A stretch of DNA of 64,000 nt from UBA2241 sp963777895 (GTDB taxonomy: Bacteria; Actinomycetota; Thermoleophilia; UBA2241). This document shows, one piece after another, positions 17,112-29,933 of the stretch. The stretch lies in the NCBI GenBank assembly GCA_963777895.1, contig CAVZSF010000005.1, positions 806,001 to 870,000 on the forward strand, given 5' to 3'. Positions within the stretch are counted from its first letter, which is position 1. Every line of letters begins with the position of its first letter. The notes under the pieces were generated by a model that saw nothing but the letters and a program-made list of their open reading frames with translations, was not told the DNA's origin and searched no databases. The position numbers and the translations under genes are program-made.

Positions 17112-18317
17112 TCAGGTGTCGGCGCCGGGCGCGGGTGCGGCCGGCGGCTCTTCACTGCGCCCACTGCCTTCGGACGGCGCGGGTGCCGGCGTGAGCGCCT
17201 CCACCACCGTCTCCCGCGCCGTCTGGCCCCAGCGCTCGAAATGCACGCGCGGGCGCAGGAAGAGGATCGTCTCTTTGACCAGCGGGATCATGGGGATCGC
17301 CAGGAGCATGCCGACGACGCCGTGGATCTCACCGCCGGCGAGGATCGCGAAGATCACGATGAGCGGGTGCACGCGGAAGCGGCTGCCCATGATGACCGGC
17401 ACGAGGATGTGGCCCTCGACCTGCTGGATGAGGATGAAGACGACGATCACCCAGAGCGCCGTGATCGGAGCGTGGAAGAGCGCCACGAGGGTCGGCGGCA
17501 CGGCGGCCAGCACGGGCCCGATGTAGGGGATCGCCTCCATGAAGGCGGTCCAGACCCCGAAGAAGAGCGCGTACTTGCTGCCGTTCGGGAAGACCCCGGT
17601 GACGCCCAGGATGTACATGACGAGCGAGACGCTCGCTCCCAGGGCCGCCGAGAGGAGCACCTGCGCCTTGACGTAGTCCACCACCGCGTCCTGGGCGCGC
17701 GCGACGTACAACTCGCCGTCCTGCAGCCCGGTGGGGAAGTGGCCGGCGACGAAGCGTCCGATGCGCCGGCCGTCCAGCAGCATGTAGATCGAGATCACGA
17801 CGATCACGAAGGCCACCGTGATGAAGCGCGCGACCTCAACGCCGAAGCCGAGCAGTCCCTGGCCCGCCGCTGGGATGCGCTTCGAAGCCTCGGCGGCCAG
17901 GTCGCGCAGCGCCTGCTCCACGTCGACATCAAGGTTGTAGCGGTCCGCCAGGTTCTGCAGCGACTGGATGCCGCTGCCCACGTCCTCGCCCATGCCCGGG
18001 AGGTTGTCGACGAGGTTGTTCATCTGGTTCAAGAACGGCGGCCAGATGATGACCACGATGAGGGCCACCGCCGCGACGAAGGCGACGTAGACGAGGAACA
18101 CGGCGATGAAGCGGGGGATGCGGACGCGGCCGAGCAGGCGGACGAGTGGGTTCAGGACGAGCGCGATGAAACCGGCCACCAGGAAGATGAAGACGGCCTG
18201 TTCGAGCGCGCCCACCGCGAACCACAGGACGAGCAGGAGCACCGGGAGCACGGCGAGCTGCACCCAGCGGGGCACGACGATGCGACCGGACACGCCGGTC
18301 TGATCAGGCGTCGACAT
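17112..18317 (-). CDS. AI-2E family transporter (PerM/YdiK type)
   Basis: A 401-residue membrane protein with about eight transmembrane helices and the family's layout: paired N-terminal helices, a soluble central region (about 95-160), then the helix-rich C-terminal half with I-P-Y-I-G-P-V-L-A-A-V-P and the final G-G-E-I-H-G-V-V-G-M-L-L-A-I-P. Family members export small molecules or ions. The proline/alanine-rich tail (from about residue 375) is probably disordered. ATG at 18317 precedes a short basic cytoplasmic N terminus. It diverges from dnaK. Confidence 0.88.
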   Translation of the reverse strand: MSTPDQTGVSGRIVVPRWVQLAVLPVLLLVLWFAVGALEQAVFIFLVAGFIALVLNPLVRLLGRVRIPRFIAVFLVYVAFVAAVALIVVIIWPPFLNQMNNLVDNLPGMGEDVGSGIQSLQNLADRYNLDVDVEQALRDLAAEASKRIPAAGQGLLGFGVEVARFITVAFVIVVISIYMLLDGRRIGRFVAGHFPTGLQDGELYVARAQDAVVDYVKAQVLLSAALGASVSLVMYILGVTGVFPNGSKYALFFGVWTAFMEAIPYIGPVLAAVPPTLVALFHAPITALWVIVVFILIQQVEGHILVPVIMGSRFRVHPLIVIFAILAGGEIHGVVGMLLAIPMIPLVKETILFLRPRVHFERWGQTARETVVEALTPAPAPSEGSGRSEEPPAAPAPGADT

Positions 18318-18371
18318 CTCGTCACCACAGTTCGACGCCCCGGCTGCGCGGCCTGCCGGTGTTTATCTGCG

Positions 18372-18416
18372 TTGACTCAAGGCAATAAATCTGCCACGAT
18401 AACGCTCAGATATAAT
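18372..18416 (+). promoter_or_regulatory. dnaK operon promoter region with a HAIR half-site
   Basis: ACTCAAG at 18375-18381 equals one arm of the HspR-binding HAIR element (CTTGAGT-N7-ACTCAAG) and overlaps a TTGACT -35-like hexamer at 18372-18377. The expected left arm seven bases upstream reads GTTTATC, a poor match. A perfect TATAAT lies at 18411-18416 but 33 bases from the TTGACT, so it must use another -35. HspR is encoded in the same operon, which supports autoregulation. Confidence 0.5.
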
Positions 18417-18449
18417 CCCGCTCGGCGACGAGGGCAAGGAGGAGCACAG

Positions 18450-20351
<1,902 letters not shown>

Positions 20352-20377
20352 GCACTGACCCGGAGGAGGTGTCAGCC

Positions 20378-20833
20378 ATGGCAGTCATCAGATGGGACCC
20401 GTTCCGCGAGATGACGCAGGTCCAGAGCCAGTTCAACCGGCTCATGGACCAGGTCTGGGGTGGCAACCGGCAGGAGAGCTGGATGCCGGCGATCGACGTC
20501 TTCGACCAGAAGGACGCCGTCGTGCTGAAGGCCGAGCTGGCCGGGATGGACCCCGACGACATCCAGATCGAGGTCGAGGACAACGTCCTCACGCTCAAGG
20601 GCGAGCGCAAGTTCGAGGAGACGGTCGACGAGGAGCGCTACTACCGCGTCGAGCGCCGCTACGGGAGCTTCCAGCGCAGTCTCGCCCTGCCCCAGGGCGT
20701 GAAGGCCGACGAGATCCAGGCGGCCTACGACGACGGCATTCTCACGGTCACCGTACCGAAGGCCGAGGAGGAGAAGCCCAAGAAGATCGAGGTCAAGGCC
20801 AAGAAGGCGGTCGAGACAAAGGCGGCCGGCTGA
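20378..20833 (+). CDS. Small heat-shock protein, Hsp20/alpha-crystallin family
   Basis: A 151-residue ATP-independent chaperone. The N terminus M-A-V-I-R-W-D-P-F-R-E and the alpha-crystallin domain (about 38-130, with A-E-L-A-G-M-D-P-D-D-I and G-I-L-T-V-T-V-P) are typical. GGAGGAGGT lies seven bases before ATG 20378. It sits between dnaK and grpE, an insertion not found in the classic dnaK-grpE-dnaJ order. The C-terminal tail is lysine-rich. Confidence 0.95.
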   Translation: MAVIRWDPFREMTQVQSQFNRLMDQVWGGNRQESWMPAIDVFDQKDAVVLKAELAGMDPDDIQIEVEDNVLTLKGERKFEETVDEERYYRVERRYGSFQRSLALPQGVKADEIQAAYDDGILTVTVPKAEEEKPKKIEVKAKKAVETKAAG

Positions 20834-20847
20834 GGTAGCGCGGTGGT

Positions 20848-20904
20848 GCCGCGGCCGGTGACGGCCGCGGCGCATCTGGGCGGCCCTCCCCCCGGGCCGC
20901 CCAG
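20848..20904 (+). terminator. Two consecutive hairpins between hsp20 and grpE
   Basis: A 10-bp stem (20848-20857 with 20862-20871, loop GTGA) is followed at once by an 11-bp stem (20876-20886 with 20894-20904, loop of seven bases, mostly C). Position within the operon suggests partial termination or mRNA processing that lowers grpE-dnaJ relative to dnaK-hsp20. No T-run follows. Confidence 0.55.
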
Positions 20905-20994
20905 ACGCGCCGGAGCGCAGACGCACCTGCGCCGGCGCCGCCCCAAAGGAGCACGGCCGCGAGTCCGGCGACGACGACGGAGAGACCGAGGGAC

Positions 20995-21588
20995 ATGACC
21001 GACAGGAAGAAGAAGCAGGACGAGACCGCAGCTCGGGCTGAGACAGCGTCCCAGGCCGAGACGGCCGAGGCCGCCCTGCGGGGCGAGTCTCAGGCAGCGG
21101 CGGCCGCCACCGACGCCGGCGAGCCGCGCGAGGCCGAGGGCGACGCGCTCGCCAACGTGACCGCCGAGCGTGACGACTACCTCGATCATCTGCGTCGCCT
21201 CCAGGCTGAGTTCGACAACTACCGCAAGCGCGTGCGACGCGAAGAGGAGGAGCTGCGTCTGCGCGCCGCCGAAGTGGTGGTCGAGTCCCTGCTGCCGGTC
21301 ATCGACAACATGGAGCGCGCCCTGCGTGCCGCGGAGGAGCATCAGGAAGGCCAGCTCATCGACGGCGTCCGGCTCGTATCCGGCCAGCTGCGCGACACGC
21401 TCACGGGACACGGTCTCGAGCGTGTCGACGCCGAGCCCGGCACGCTCTTCGACCCGAACGTGCACGAGGCCGTCATGACCCAGGCCTCCGAGGACTACGA
21501 CGAAGGCTCCGTCCTGCAGGCGCTCACCCCCGGCTACCTGTTGCACGGCCGCCTGCTGCGGCCGGCCAAGGTCGTCGTGGTCAGGTAG
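20995..21588 (+). CDS. grpE: Nucleotide exchange factor GrpE
   Basis: A 197-residue DnaK co-chaperone. A charged, disordered N terminus (1-55) is followed by a long coiled coil (about 57-110, with L-Q-A-E-F-D-N-Y-R-K-R) and the C-terminal beta domain with F-D-P-N-V-H-E-A-V and L-L-R-P-A-K-V-V-V. It ends in TAG, three bases before the dnaJ ATG, so the two are translated together. Confidence 0.97.
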   Translation: MTDRKKKQDETAARAETASQAETAEAALRGESQAAAAATDAGEPREAEGDALANVTAERDDYLDHLRRLQAEFDNYRKRVRREEEELRLRAAEVVVESLLPVIDNMERALRAAEEHQEGQLIDGVRLVSGQLRDTLTGHGLERVDAEPGTLFDPNVHEAVMTQASEDYDEGSVLQALTPGYLLHGRLLRPAKVVVVR

Positions 21589-21591
21589 GCG

Positions 21592-22743
21592 ATGGCCGAC
21601 TACTACCAGACTCTCGGCGTCAGCAAGAACGCTTCCCAGGACGAGGTCAAGAAGGCATTCCGCAAGCTGGCGCGCCAGTACCACCCCGACCGGAACCCCG
21701 GCGACAAGTCGTCTGAGGAGAAGTTCAAGGAGGTCAACCAGGCCTACGAGACGCTTTCCGACCCCGAAAAGCGCAAGCAGTACGACGAGTACAGCCGCCT
21801 GGGCGCTTTCGGTCCCGGCGGCGGCTTCCGTCCGGGCCAGGGCGGCTTCGACCCGCGCATCTTCGAGCAGTACCAGCGCCAGCAGCAGCAGGGCGGCGCC
21901 CCATTCGACATGGGCGACCTCGGCGACATGTTGTCGGGTCTGTTCGGCGGCGCGGCCGGCGGCCGGGCCGGAGGCCGGGGCCGCCGGCAGGCCGCCGAAC
22001 GTGGCGACGACCTGCAGGTCGGCGTGACCGTCTCGTTCGAGGACTCGCTGCGCGGCGCCACCGTGCGCGTGCCCGTCGAGAAGGCCGTCACCTGCGAGGT
22101 CTGTCGCGGCACCGGCGCCGAGCCAGGCACGACGCCCAAGGTGTGCCCTACGTGCGACGGCCGCGGCGTGGTCGCGCAGAACCAGGGGTTCTTCGCGTTG
22201 TCGCAGCCGTGTCCGACGTGTCACGGCAACGGGACGATCGTCGAGCACCCGTGCAAGGCCTGCCGCGGCAGCGGTCTGCAGGATAAGACGCGGCGGTACA
22301 CGGTCAAGATCCCGGCGGGCGCCAAGGACGGGACGAGGATCCGCATCAAGGGCAAGGGCGAGGCAGGTCGCCGCGGCGGCCCTGCCGGCGACCTCTACGT
22401 GGTCGTCGGCGTCGACCCGGACGAGTACTTCGAACGGCGCGGCGACGATCTTGTCCTCGAGGTCCCGGTCAAGATGAGCGAGGCCGCGCTCGGGACCAAG
22501 GTGACGGTGCCGACGCCGGGAGGCGGCAAGGTGTCGCTGAAGGTCCCGGCCGGCTCGCAGGACGGTCGCACGCTGCGCCTCAGGGGCAGGGGCGCGCCGA
22601 AGATCAAGGGTGGGCAGGGCGATCTGCTGGTGCGCCTGCGGATCGCCGTGCCCGAGAAGCTGACCAAGGAGCAGCGCGAGCTGCTCGAGAAGCTGGGTAA
22701 GAGCCTGCCCGATCCGCGGCAGGCTGCCTTCGGGCGCGCGTAG
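21592..22743 (+). CDS. dnaJ: Chaperone DnaJ
   Basis: A 383-residue Hsp40. The J domain (1-70) has the Y-H-P-D-R-N loop; a Gly/Phe-rich linker follows. Four zinc-binding CxxCxGxG repeats (C-E-V-C-R-G-T-G, C-P-T-C-D-G-R-G, C-P-T-C-H-G-N-G, C-K-A-C-R-G-S-G) precede the two C-terminal substrate-binding domains. All canonical residues are kept. It stops with TAG. Confidence 0.98.
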   Translation: MADYYQTLGVSKNASQDEVKKAFRKLARQYHPDRNPGDKSSEEKFKEVNQAYETLSDPEKRKQYDEYSRLGAFGPGGGFRPGQGGFDPRIFEQYQRQQQQGGAPFDMGDLGDMLSGLFGGAAGGRAGGRGRRQAAERGDDLQVGVTVSFEDSLRGATVRVPVEKAVTCEVCRGTGAEPGTTPKVCPTCDGRGVVAQNQGFFALSQPCPTCHGNGTIVEHPCKACRGSGLQDKTRRYTVKIPAGAKDGTRIRIKGKGEAGRRGGPAGDLYVVVGVDPDEYFERRGDDLVLEVPVKMSEAALGTKVTVPTPGGGKVSLKVPAGSQDGRTLRLRGRGAPKIKGGQGDLLVRLRIAVPEKLTKEQRELLEKLGKSLPDPRQAAFGRA

Positions 22744-22781
22744 GGCCGGTCACGGCCGGACGACAGCGAGGACGGTCTGAG

Positions 22782-23198
22782 ATGAGCTACGACGACGAGA
22801 TGGATCGCCCGCTCTTCATGATCTCGGTGGCCGCCGAGCTCTCTGGTATGCACCCTCAGACGCTGCGCATCTACGAGCGACGCGGCCTCTTGCTGCCGCA
22901 GCGCTCGGCGAAGAACACGCGCCGGTACTCACGACGCGACGTCGAGCGCCTGCGGCGCATCCAGGAGCTCACCGAGCTAGGCCTGAACCTTGCCGGGGTC
23001 GAGCGGGTCCTGGCGATGGAGGAGCAGCTCGCCGCGATGCGAGGCGAGCTCGAAGGCCTGCGCTCGCGCCTCTCCGAGGCCGCCGGCGAGTTGCGGCGCG
23101 CCCTGGTGCGGGCCGAGAAGGCCGGGGCCTACGACCTGGTGCCCCTGCGCACCATGGCGCTGGTGCCGGTGGCGCGCCGGCGCCGGCGCGGGGCCTGA
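22782..23198 (+). CDS. hspR: Heat-shock repressor HspR (MerR family)
   Basis: A 138-residue MerR-family regulator with the N-terminal helix-turn-helix (about 12-50), including H-P-Q-T-L-R-I-Y-E-R-R-G-L-L and R-R-Y-S-R-R-D-V-E-R-L, then a coiled-coil dimerisation helix and a basic end. This sequence and its location straight after dnaJ identify HspR, which in actinobacteria represses the dnaK and clp operons, with DnaK as co-repressor. A HAIR-like half-site lies in front of dnaK. Confidence 0.93.
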   Translation: MSYDDEMDRPLFMISVAAELSGMHPQTLRIYERRGLLLPQRSAKNTRRYSRRDVERLRRIQELTELGLNLAGVERVLAMEEQLAAMRGELEGLRSRLSEAAGELRRALVRAEKAGAYDLVPLRTMALVPVARRRRRGA

Positions 23199-23263
23199 CG
23201 GCCGGCGCGCTCTGGCCGCACCCCTACCCACCGTAACCGCGATACGAAGGACAAGGCAGTCGT

Positions 23264-25816
<2,553 letters not shown>

Positions 25817-25834
25817 GGTGCTACAGTTGCCGCG

Positions 25835-26059
25835 ATGCGCAAGGGCCGGACGATGATGGTGGGTGGCGTGCTGAGCGCCCTGGCGGGCGTGCTCGTTACG
25901 CCGCGCGCTGGGGAGTCCCGGCGCGCGGCGCTGACGCGTCTCGAGGGCCGGCTGCGGCGACGCGGCGGGGTGGACGCCTTCGCCGAAACGCCCTGCTCGC
26001 AGGAAGAAGCCGGCCACCCATCGACAGCGCTCGACGAAGCGAAGGGGGAGCAGGCATGA
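25835..26059 (+). CDS. Small YtxH-like membrane-associated protein
   Basis: A 74-residue protein with one short hydrophobic segment near the N terminus (M-M-V-G-G-V-L-S-A-L-A-G-V-L) followed by P-R-A-G-E-S-R-R, reminiscent of YtxH-type proteins, then a hydrophilic tail. Its stop overlaps the next start (ATGA), which supports translation. Function unknown. Confidence 0.5.
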   Translation: MRKGRTMMVGGVLSALAGVLVTPRAGESRRAALTRLEGRLRRRGGVDAFAETPCSQEEAGHPSTALDEAKGEQA

Positions 26060-26397
26060 CCGACGGCAGCACGGACGTCCCGGAGGGCGGCGCCAGGACC
26101 GGAGCCGGTTTCAAGGAGCTCGAGATCGTGGCTTTCATGGGTGAGTTCAAGGTCATCGGCAAGGCGCACTTCGGCATGGGGCATCGGGCGACGTCGCGCA
26201 GGGCATCCGACTTCATCCGTTCGTTCAGCGACACGCGGCTGACCCTCTCGGACGCCACCATCTACGACTCGCGGTCCAACGAGACTATCGAGGCGTCTCC
26301 GTTCGTGATCCTCAATCTCGACAAGGTCGATCTGATCTACGCGCGCGAGGAACCCGGCGACCATACCTCGCGCGGCGCGGCGCCGGCGGCGGACTGA
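26056..26397 (+). CDS. Conserved hypothetical protein
   Basis: A 113-residue soluble protein, start overlapping the stop of the preceding gene. The core (about 22-100) is a beta-rich unit: F-M-G-E-F-K-V-I-G-K-A-H-F, F-S-D-T-R-L-T-L-S-D-A-T-I-Y, and P-F-V-I-L-N-L-D-K-V-D-L-I-Y-A-R-E. It has the look of a small conserved domain of unknown function; I do not recognise the family with confidence. No catalytic motif is visible. Confidence 0.6.
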   Translation: MTDGSTDVPEGGARTGAGFKELEIVAFMGEFKVIGKAHFGMGHRATSRRASDFIRSFSDTRLTLSDATIYDSRSNETIEASPFVILNLDKVDLIYAREEPGDHTSRGAAPAAD

Positions 26398-26468
26398 CGC
26401 GGGTCCACCGGACGAGCGACAGGCAAGCGGCGAACATGCCGGCGCCGGCCGGCGGAAGCGAGGAGCCG

Positions 26469-27158
26469 ATGTACAAGATCGACCTGCTGCTGCCGACGGC
26501 GCGCTTCGTCTTCAGCGTGGAGGGCGAGCGCGTGGACGTCTCGCCGGAGCATCGCTCTCCCGAAGCCCACGACGTGTTCGACGAGTGGCGTTCGTCGCGC
26601 GGCGTGGTCGGGATGACCACCTTCCCGAACACCGTCCTGCTGCGCGGCGCGAAGACCACCATCCTGGTCGACCCCGGCCTGCACTTCCAGAACGAGCCCG
26701 TGCTGCGCGCCCTCGAGGCCAGGGGCGTCGCGGTCTCGGCCATCGACCGCATCGCGCTCACGCATGCCCACCTCGACCACGCGGCCGCGTGCGTCGACGT
26801 CCCCCTGCCCGTGACCGTCCACACGCGCGAGACGACGGCGCCTCACTGGGCCGCGGTGGCCGGGGTCATGGAGCAGCGCACCGTCGCTCTTCTCGACGGG
26901 GAAGAGGGAGAGCTCGCTCCGGGGATCCTCTGGGCGGTCACGCCGGGACACACGGCGGGCGGCGTGAGCTACTGTGTGGCGACCTCGGAGGGTCCCGTCG
27001 TCCTCTGCGGCGACGTCATCGGCCCCGACAGGGCGAGCTTCGACGAGATGCGTGCGGATGGTCCCGACGCTCCGGACCTGCTCGCGGCGTGGCGTCGCAT
27101 CCGGGCGTGGGCGCCGGCGCTGATCATCGCCGGCCACGTGCCGCCGTTCCGTCCCTGA
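26469..27158 (+). CDS. Metallo-beta-lactamase fold hydrolase
   Basis: A 229-residue protein with the MBL metal-site motif T-H-A-H-L-D-H, a later histidine in T-P-G-H-T-A-G-G and the bridging aspartate in L-C-G-D-V-I-G, ending in I-A-G-H-V-P. It probably hydrolyses a small ester or thioester. ATG 26469 has AGGAG just upstream; an upstream ATG at 26436 would add 11 residues of Pro/Ala/Gly-rich sequence and is less likely. Confidence 0.8.
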   Translation: MYKIDLLLPTARFVFSVEGERVDVSPEHRSPEAHDVFDEWRSSRGVVGMTTFPNTVLLRGAKTTILVDPGLHFQNEPVLRALEARGVAVSAIDRIALTHAHLDHAAACVDVPLPVTVHTRETTAPHWAAVAGVMEQRTVALLDGEEGELAPGILWAVTPGHTAGGVSYCVATSEGPVVLCGDVIGPDRASFDEMRADGPDAPDLLAAWRRIRAWAPALIIAGHVPPFRP

Positions 27159-27234
27159 CGCCACACAGCGTCGAGGAGCGCCGGGACGTCGTGCTAGACT
27201 GACCCTCCAACCGTGACGTGCAGGGAGTTCGCGC

Positions 27235-27552
27235 GTGCCCATCTACGAGTACCGTTGCGAGCAGTGCAGCGAGACGATCGAAGTCTTTCAGAAGATGAGT
27301 GACGATCCGCTCGAGGTGTGCGAGCGGTGTGGCGGCCACCTGCGCAAGGTGCTGCACCCGGTCGCCATCCACTTCAAGGGATCGGGCTTCTACACGACCG
27401 ACTACGGACGGTCCTCCAAGGGCCGGCCGGCGAAGGAGAACGGCGAGTCGGCCGGCGGGTCGGACGGGTCGGGCGAGTCGAGCGAGCCCGCCGCGACCAA
27501 AGCCAAGACGGCCGGCGACGCCAAGAAGTCCGAGGTGAGCAAGCCGTCCTGA
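27235..27552 (+). CDS. FmdB-family zinc-ribbon protein
   Basis: A 105-residue protein with a GTG start. The N terminus M-P-I-Y-E-Y-R-C-E-Q-C and later C-E-R-C-G-G make the four-cysteine zinc ribbon of the FmdB/CxxC regulatory family, followed by the usual V-L-H-P-V-A-I-H-F-K-G-S-G-F-Y-T-T-D-Y. The Ser/Gly/Lys-rich tail is disordered. Proposed as a regulator of formamidase or amidase genes in some bacteria, but the general role is unknown. Confidence 0.9.
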   Translation: MPIYEYRCEQCSETIEVFQKMSDDPLEVCERCGGHLRKVLHPVAIHFKGSGFYTTDYGRSSKGRPAKENGESAGGSDGSGESSEPAATKAKTAGDAKKSEVSKPS

Positions 27553-27565
27553 GGGGGGCAGCTCG

Positions 27566-28873
27566 ATGGAGAAGCTGAACGACGACGCCCTCCGGCGGGC
27601 GCAGACCAACCTGCGGAGCCTGGTGAGCGACGGTGTCTCCAGCCTGCCGTCGCTGAGCGCCGTCGCCGACGCCATCCGCTTGGAGCTCGAGCGCCGCGGC
27701 GAGGTCGCCATCCTCTACGTCGCCCTCGACAGGTACGGCCGTCTCGAGCCGATCTTCGGTTGGCGCATCGTCAGCGAGATCCTCGATGCCGTCGCGCAGA
27801 ACCTCGGCGGCATGGTCGGCAGCACGCTCCGCCGCCTGGACGTCGTTTCCGATTTCACGCTGACCGACAACGCCTTCATCGTCCTGCTCTCGCCGCCGCG
27901 CTCTGGCGTGACCATCTCGGCCGACGATCTGGCGCTCGTCACACGGCGCGTCTACGAGCGCCTCCAGTCGCTTCTGCTCAACGACCTGCAGCCCGGCGTC
28001 TACGACCGCGTGCACCCCTCGGTGGGCGCGGCGATGCTGAGCGGCGACGACGAGCTGACCTTCGAGCAGAACCTGCAGCGCGGCGTGGCGCTCGCCATGC
28101 AGGCCGCGGAGCAGCAGGCGGCTCTCTACGACGAGGAGCTCGAGAAGACCTTGGCGCACTGCGTCGAGAACGGCGAGCTCGAGCCTCTCTTCGAGCCGGT
28201 CGTCGAGCTCGCCGCCGAGAAGACGATCGGCTACCGCAGCAGTGTCCGCGGGCCCTTCTACTCGCCCCTGCGGTTGCCCGACGTGCTGCTCGATGTCGCG
28301 CGGCGCTCGAGCCTGCTGCCGACCTACGGCGTGGCCGCGCGCGCGGCCACGGTCGAGGCCGCCGTCGGGCTCGAGCCGGACGACCTGCTCTTCGTCGGCT
28401 GCGCGGCCGCCGAGCTCCCCAACGCCGCGGTGCTGGCCCTCAGCGAGTTCTACTCGCTCAACCAGGCGCTCGTGCCCCAGCATGTCGTCTTCGAGCTCGA
28501 CGCCGACGAGCTGGGCACCAATACCGCTTCCACGCTGCGCACGCTGGCCAACGTGCGCGAGACGGGCTTCCAGCTCTGCATCGGCGGCCTGGGCGCCCAG
28601 TTCACGACGCTCGAGCTCATCGCGGAGGCGTCGCCCGAGTTTCTGACACTCGATCCGGTGCTCGTCGCCGGCGTGACCGGCCAACTGACGCCGGTCGAGG
28701 TCGTCCAACTGCTTGTCCGGTTCGCCGACCGTATCGGGGCGCAACTGGTGGCCACGGGGGTACGGACGGTCGAGCAGGAGGATGCCCTCCGGCGCAACGG
28801 CGTGGAGCTCTTCCTGGGCGACCTCTACGCGCGTCCAGACACCCGTCTGCCGCACGCCACCTTCCGGCGCTGA
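27566..28873 (+). CDS. Degenerate GGDEF-EAL two-domain protein
   Basis: A 435-residue soluble protein. The first half (about 40-190) has the length and secondary-structure feel of a GGDEF domain but no GGDEF motif. The second half (about 195-430) aligns with EAL domains: L-E-P-L-F-E-P-V-V-E-L, then I-G-Y-R-S-S-V-R where a catalytic E-A-L would stand, and later F-E-L-D and L-T-L-D-P-V-L-V. Loss of the EAL glutamate means it probably binds rather than degrades c-di-GMP, or acts by protein contact. It converges on a true diguanylate cyclase gene. Confidence 0.65.
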   Translation: MEKLNDDALRRAQTNLRSLVSDGVSSLPSLSAVADAIRLELERRGEVAILYVALDRYGRLEPIFGWRIVSEILDAVAQNLGGMVGSTLRRLDVVSDFTLTDNAFIVLLSPPRSGVTISADDLALVTRRVYERLQSLLLNDLQPGVYDRVHPSVGAAMLSGDDELTFEQNLQRGVALAMQAAEQQAALYDEELEKTLAHCVENGELEPLFEPVVELAAEKTIGYRSSVRGPFYSPLRLPDVLLDVARRSSLLPTYGVAARAATVEAAVGLEPDDLLFVGCAAAELPNAAVLALSEFYSLNQALVPQHVVFELDADELGTNTASTLRTLANVRETGFQLCIGGLGAQFTTLELIAEASPEFLTLDPVLVAGVTGQLTPVEVVQLLVRFADRIGAQLVATGVRTVEQEDALRRNGVELFLGDLYARPDTRLPHATFRR

Positions 28874-28900
28874 GGGTCGACTCAGGCGGCGGCGCTTACC

Positions 28901-29812
28901 TCAGGCGCTGAGCGTCGCGGCCACCTGCTCGCCGAGCTCGGCCGCCTCTCCTCTTGGCGCGGCGATCGTCACCCTGTTGCGCCCACGCCGCTTCGATTCG
29001 TACAACGCGGCGTCGGCGCGCTCGATCAGCTCGGTCTCGTCGGTCGCGCCTGGGTAGCCGGCGATCCCGATCGACGCGGTCGCGCACGCCGGTTCGCCAT
29101 GGCGCGTAGCGACGGCGACCGTCTCGATCGCTTTCCGCAGGCGCTCGGCCAGCTCGTACCCGTGGGCTTCGTCCCCGAGGATCAGGACCGCGAACTCCTC
29201 GCCGCCGTAGCGGGCCGCCATGTCCGCTTCGCGGACGGCGGCCCGCAGGGCGGCGCCCACGCGGCGAAGCAGCTCGTTGCCCGTCTCGTGGCCGTGCCGG
29301 TCGTTGAACTCCTTGAAGTGGTCGAGGTCCATCATGAGGAGCGTGAGTTGCCCGCCGTAGCGGTCGACCTTCGTGACCTCGTTGTGGAGGTAGTCGACGA
29401 AGGTGCCGTAGTTGTAGAGGCCGGTGAGGCGGTCGCACAGGGACGAGGCGGCGAGCACCGCCTGCAGCCGGTGGTGGTTGCGCTGCACGCGGCCCAGCAG
29501 CAGGCCCGCGAGCGCGAACAACGCGGTCCCGACGAGGGCTTGTCGCACATCGGCCGGAGAGGGCTCGGCGAGGAAGGCGAAGTAGTTGACGAAGAAGAGC
29601 CCGAGCCAGCCGGTGACGGCGAGGCTGCCGAGCTCGAAGAAGAAGACGGCCGCGAGGACGAGAGGGAAGAGGAAGAGCGGCCATAGATAGGCCGCGCCGA
29701 GCGCGATCACGACCGCCGTCACCGCGACCAGAAGGGCGAGCAGCGCCATGACGCGACGCAGCCCGATAGAGCGGCCCAGCGGGCCGCGATCGGTGGAGGT
29801 CCGCTCGCTCAC
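28901..29812 (-). CDS. Membrane diguanylate cyclase (GGDEF)
   Basis: A 303-residue protein with four to five N-terminal membrane helices (about 20-120) and a C-terminal GGDEF domain with L-T-G-L-Y-N-Y, M-D-L-D-H-F-K-E-F-N-D, and an intact active-site loop R-Y-G-G-E-E-F. It should make c-di-GMP from two GTP. GTG at 29812 has AAGGAG five bases upstream. No inhibitory RxxD site is obvious before GGEEF (A-D-M-A-A-R-Y). Confidence 0.92.
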   Translation of the reverse strand: MSERTSTDRGPLGRSIGLRRVMALLALLVAVTAVVIALGAAYLWPLFLFPLVLAAVFFFELGSLAVTGWLGLFFVNYFAFLAEPSPADVRQALVGTALFALAGLLLGRVQRNHHRLQAVLAASSLCDRLTGLYNYGTFVDYLHNEVTKVDRYGGQLTLLMMDLDHFKEFNDRHGHETGNELLRRVGAALRAAVREADMAARYGGEEFAVLILGDEAHGYELAERLRKAIETVAVATRHGEPACATASIGIAGYPGATDETELIERADAALYESKRRGRNRVTIAAPRGEAAELGEQVAATLSA

Positions 29813-29933
29813 ACAGGCTCCTTCTCAGCCTTGGTCCCTGCACTTACGACACCGTTCGTGGCTTTTCCTGCGCGCGTCAGGTGCGTGACGGTGATGCGGC
29901 GGGACTGGCACTGCTGTGAGGTACCATGAAGCC

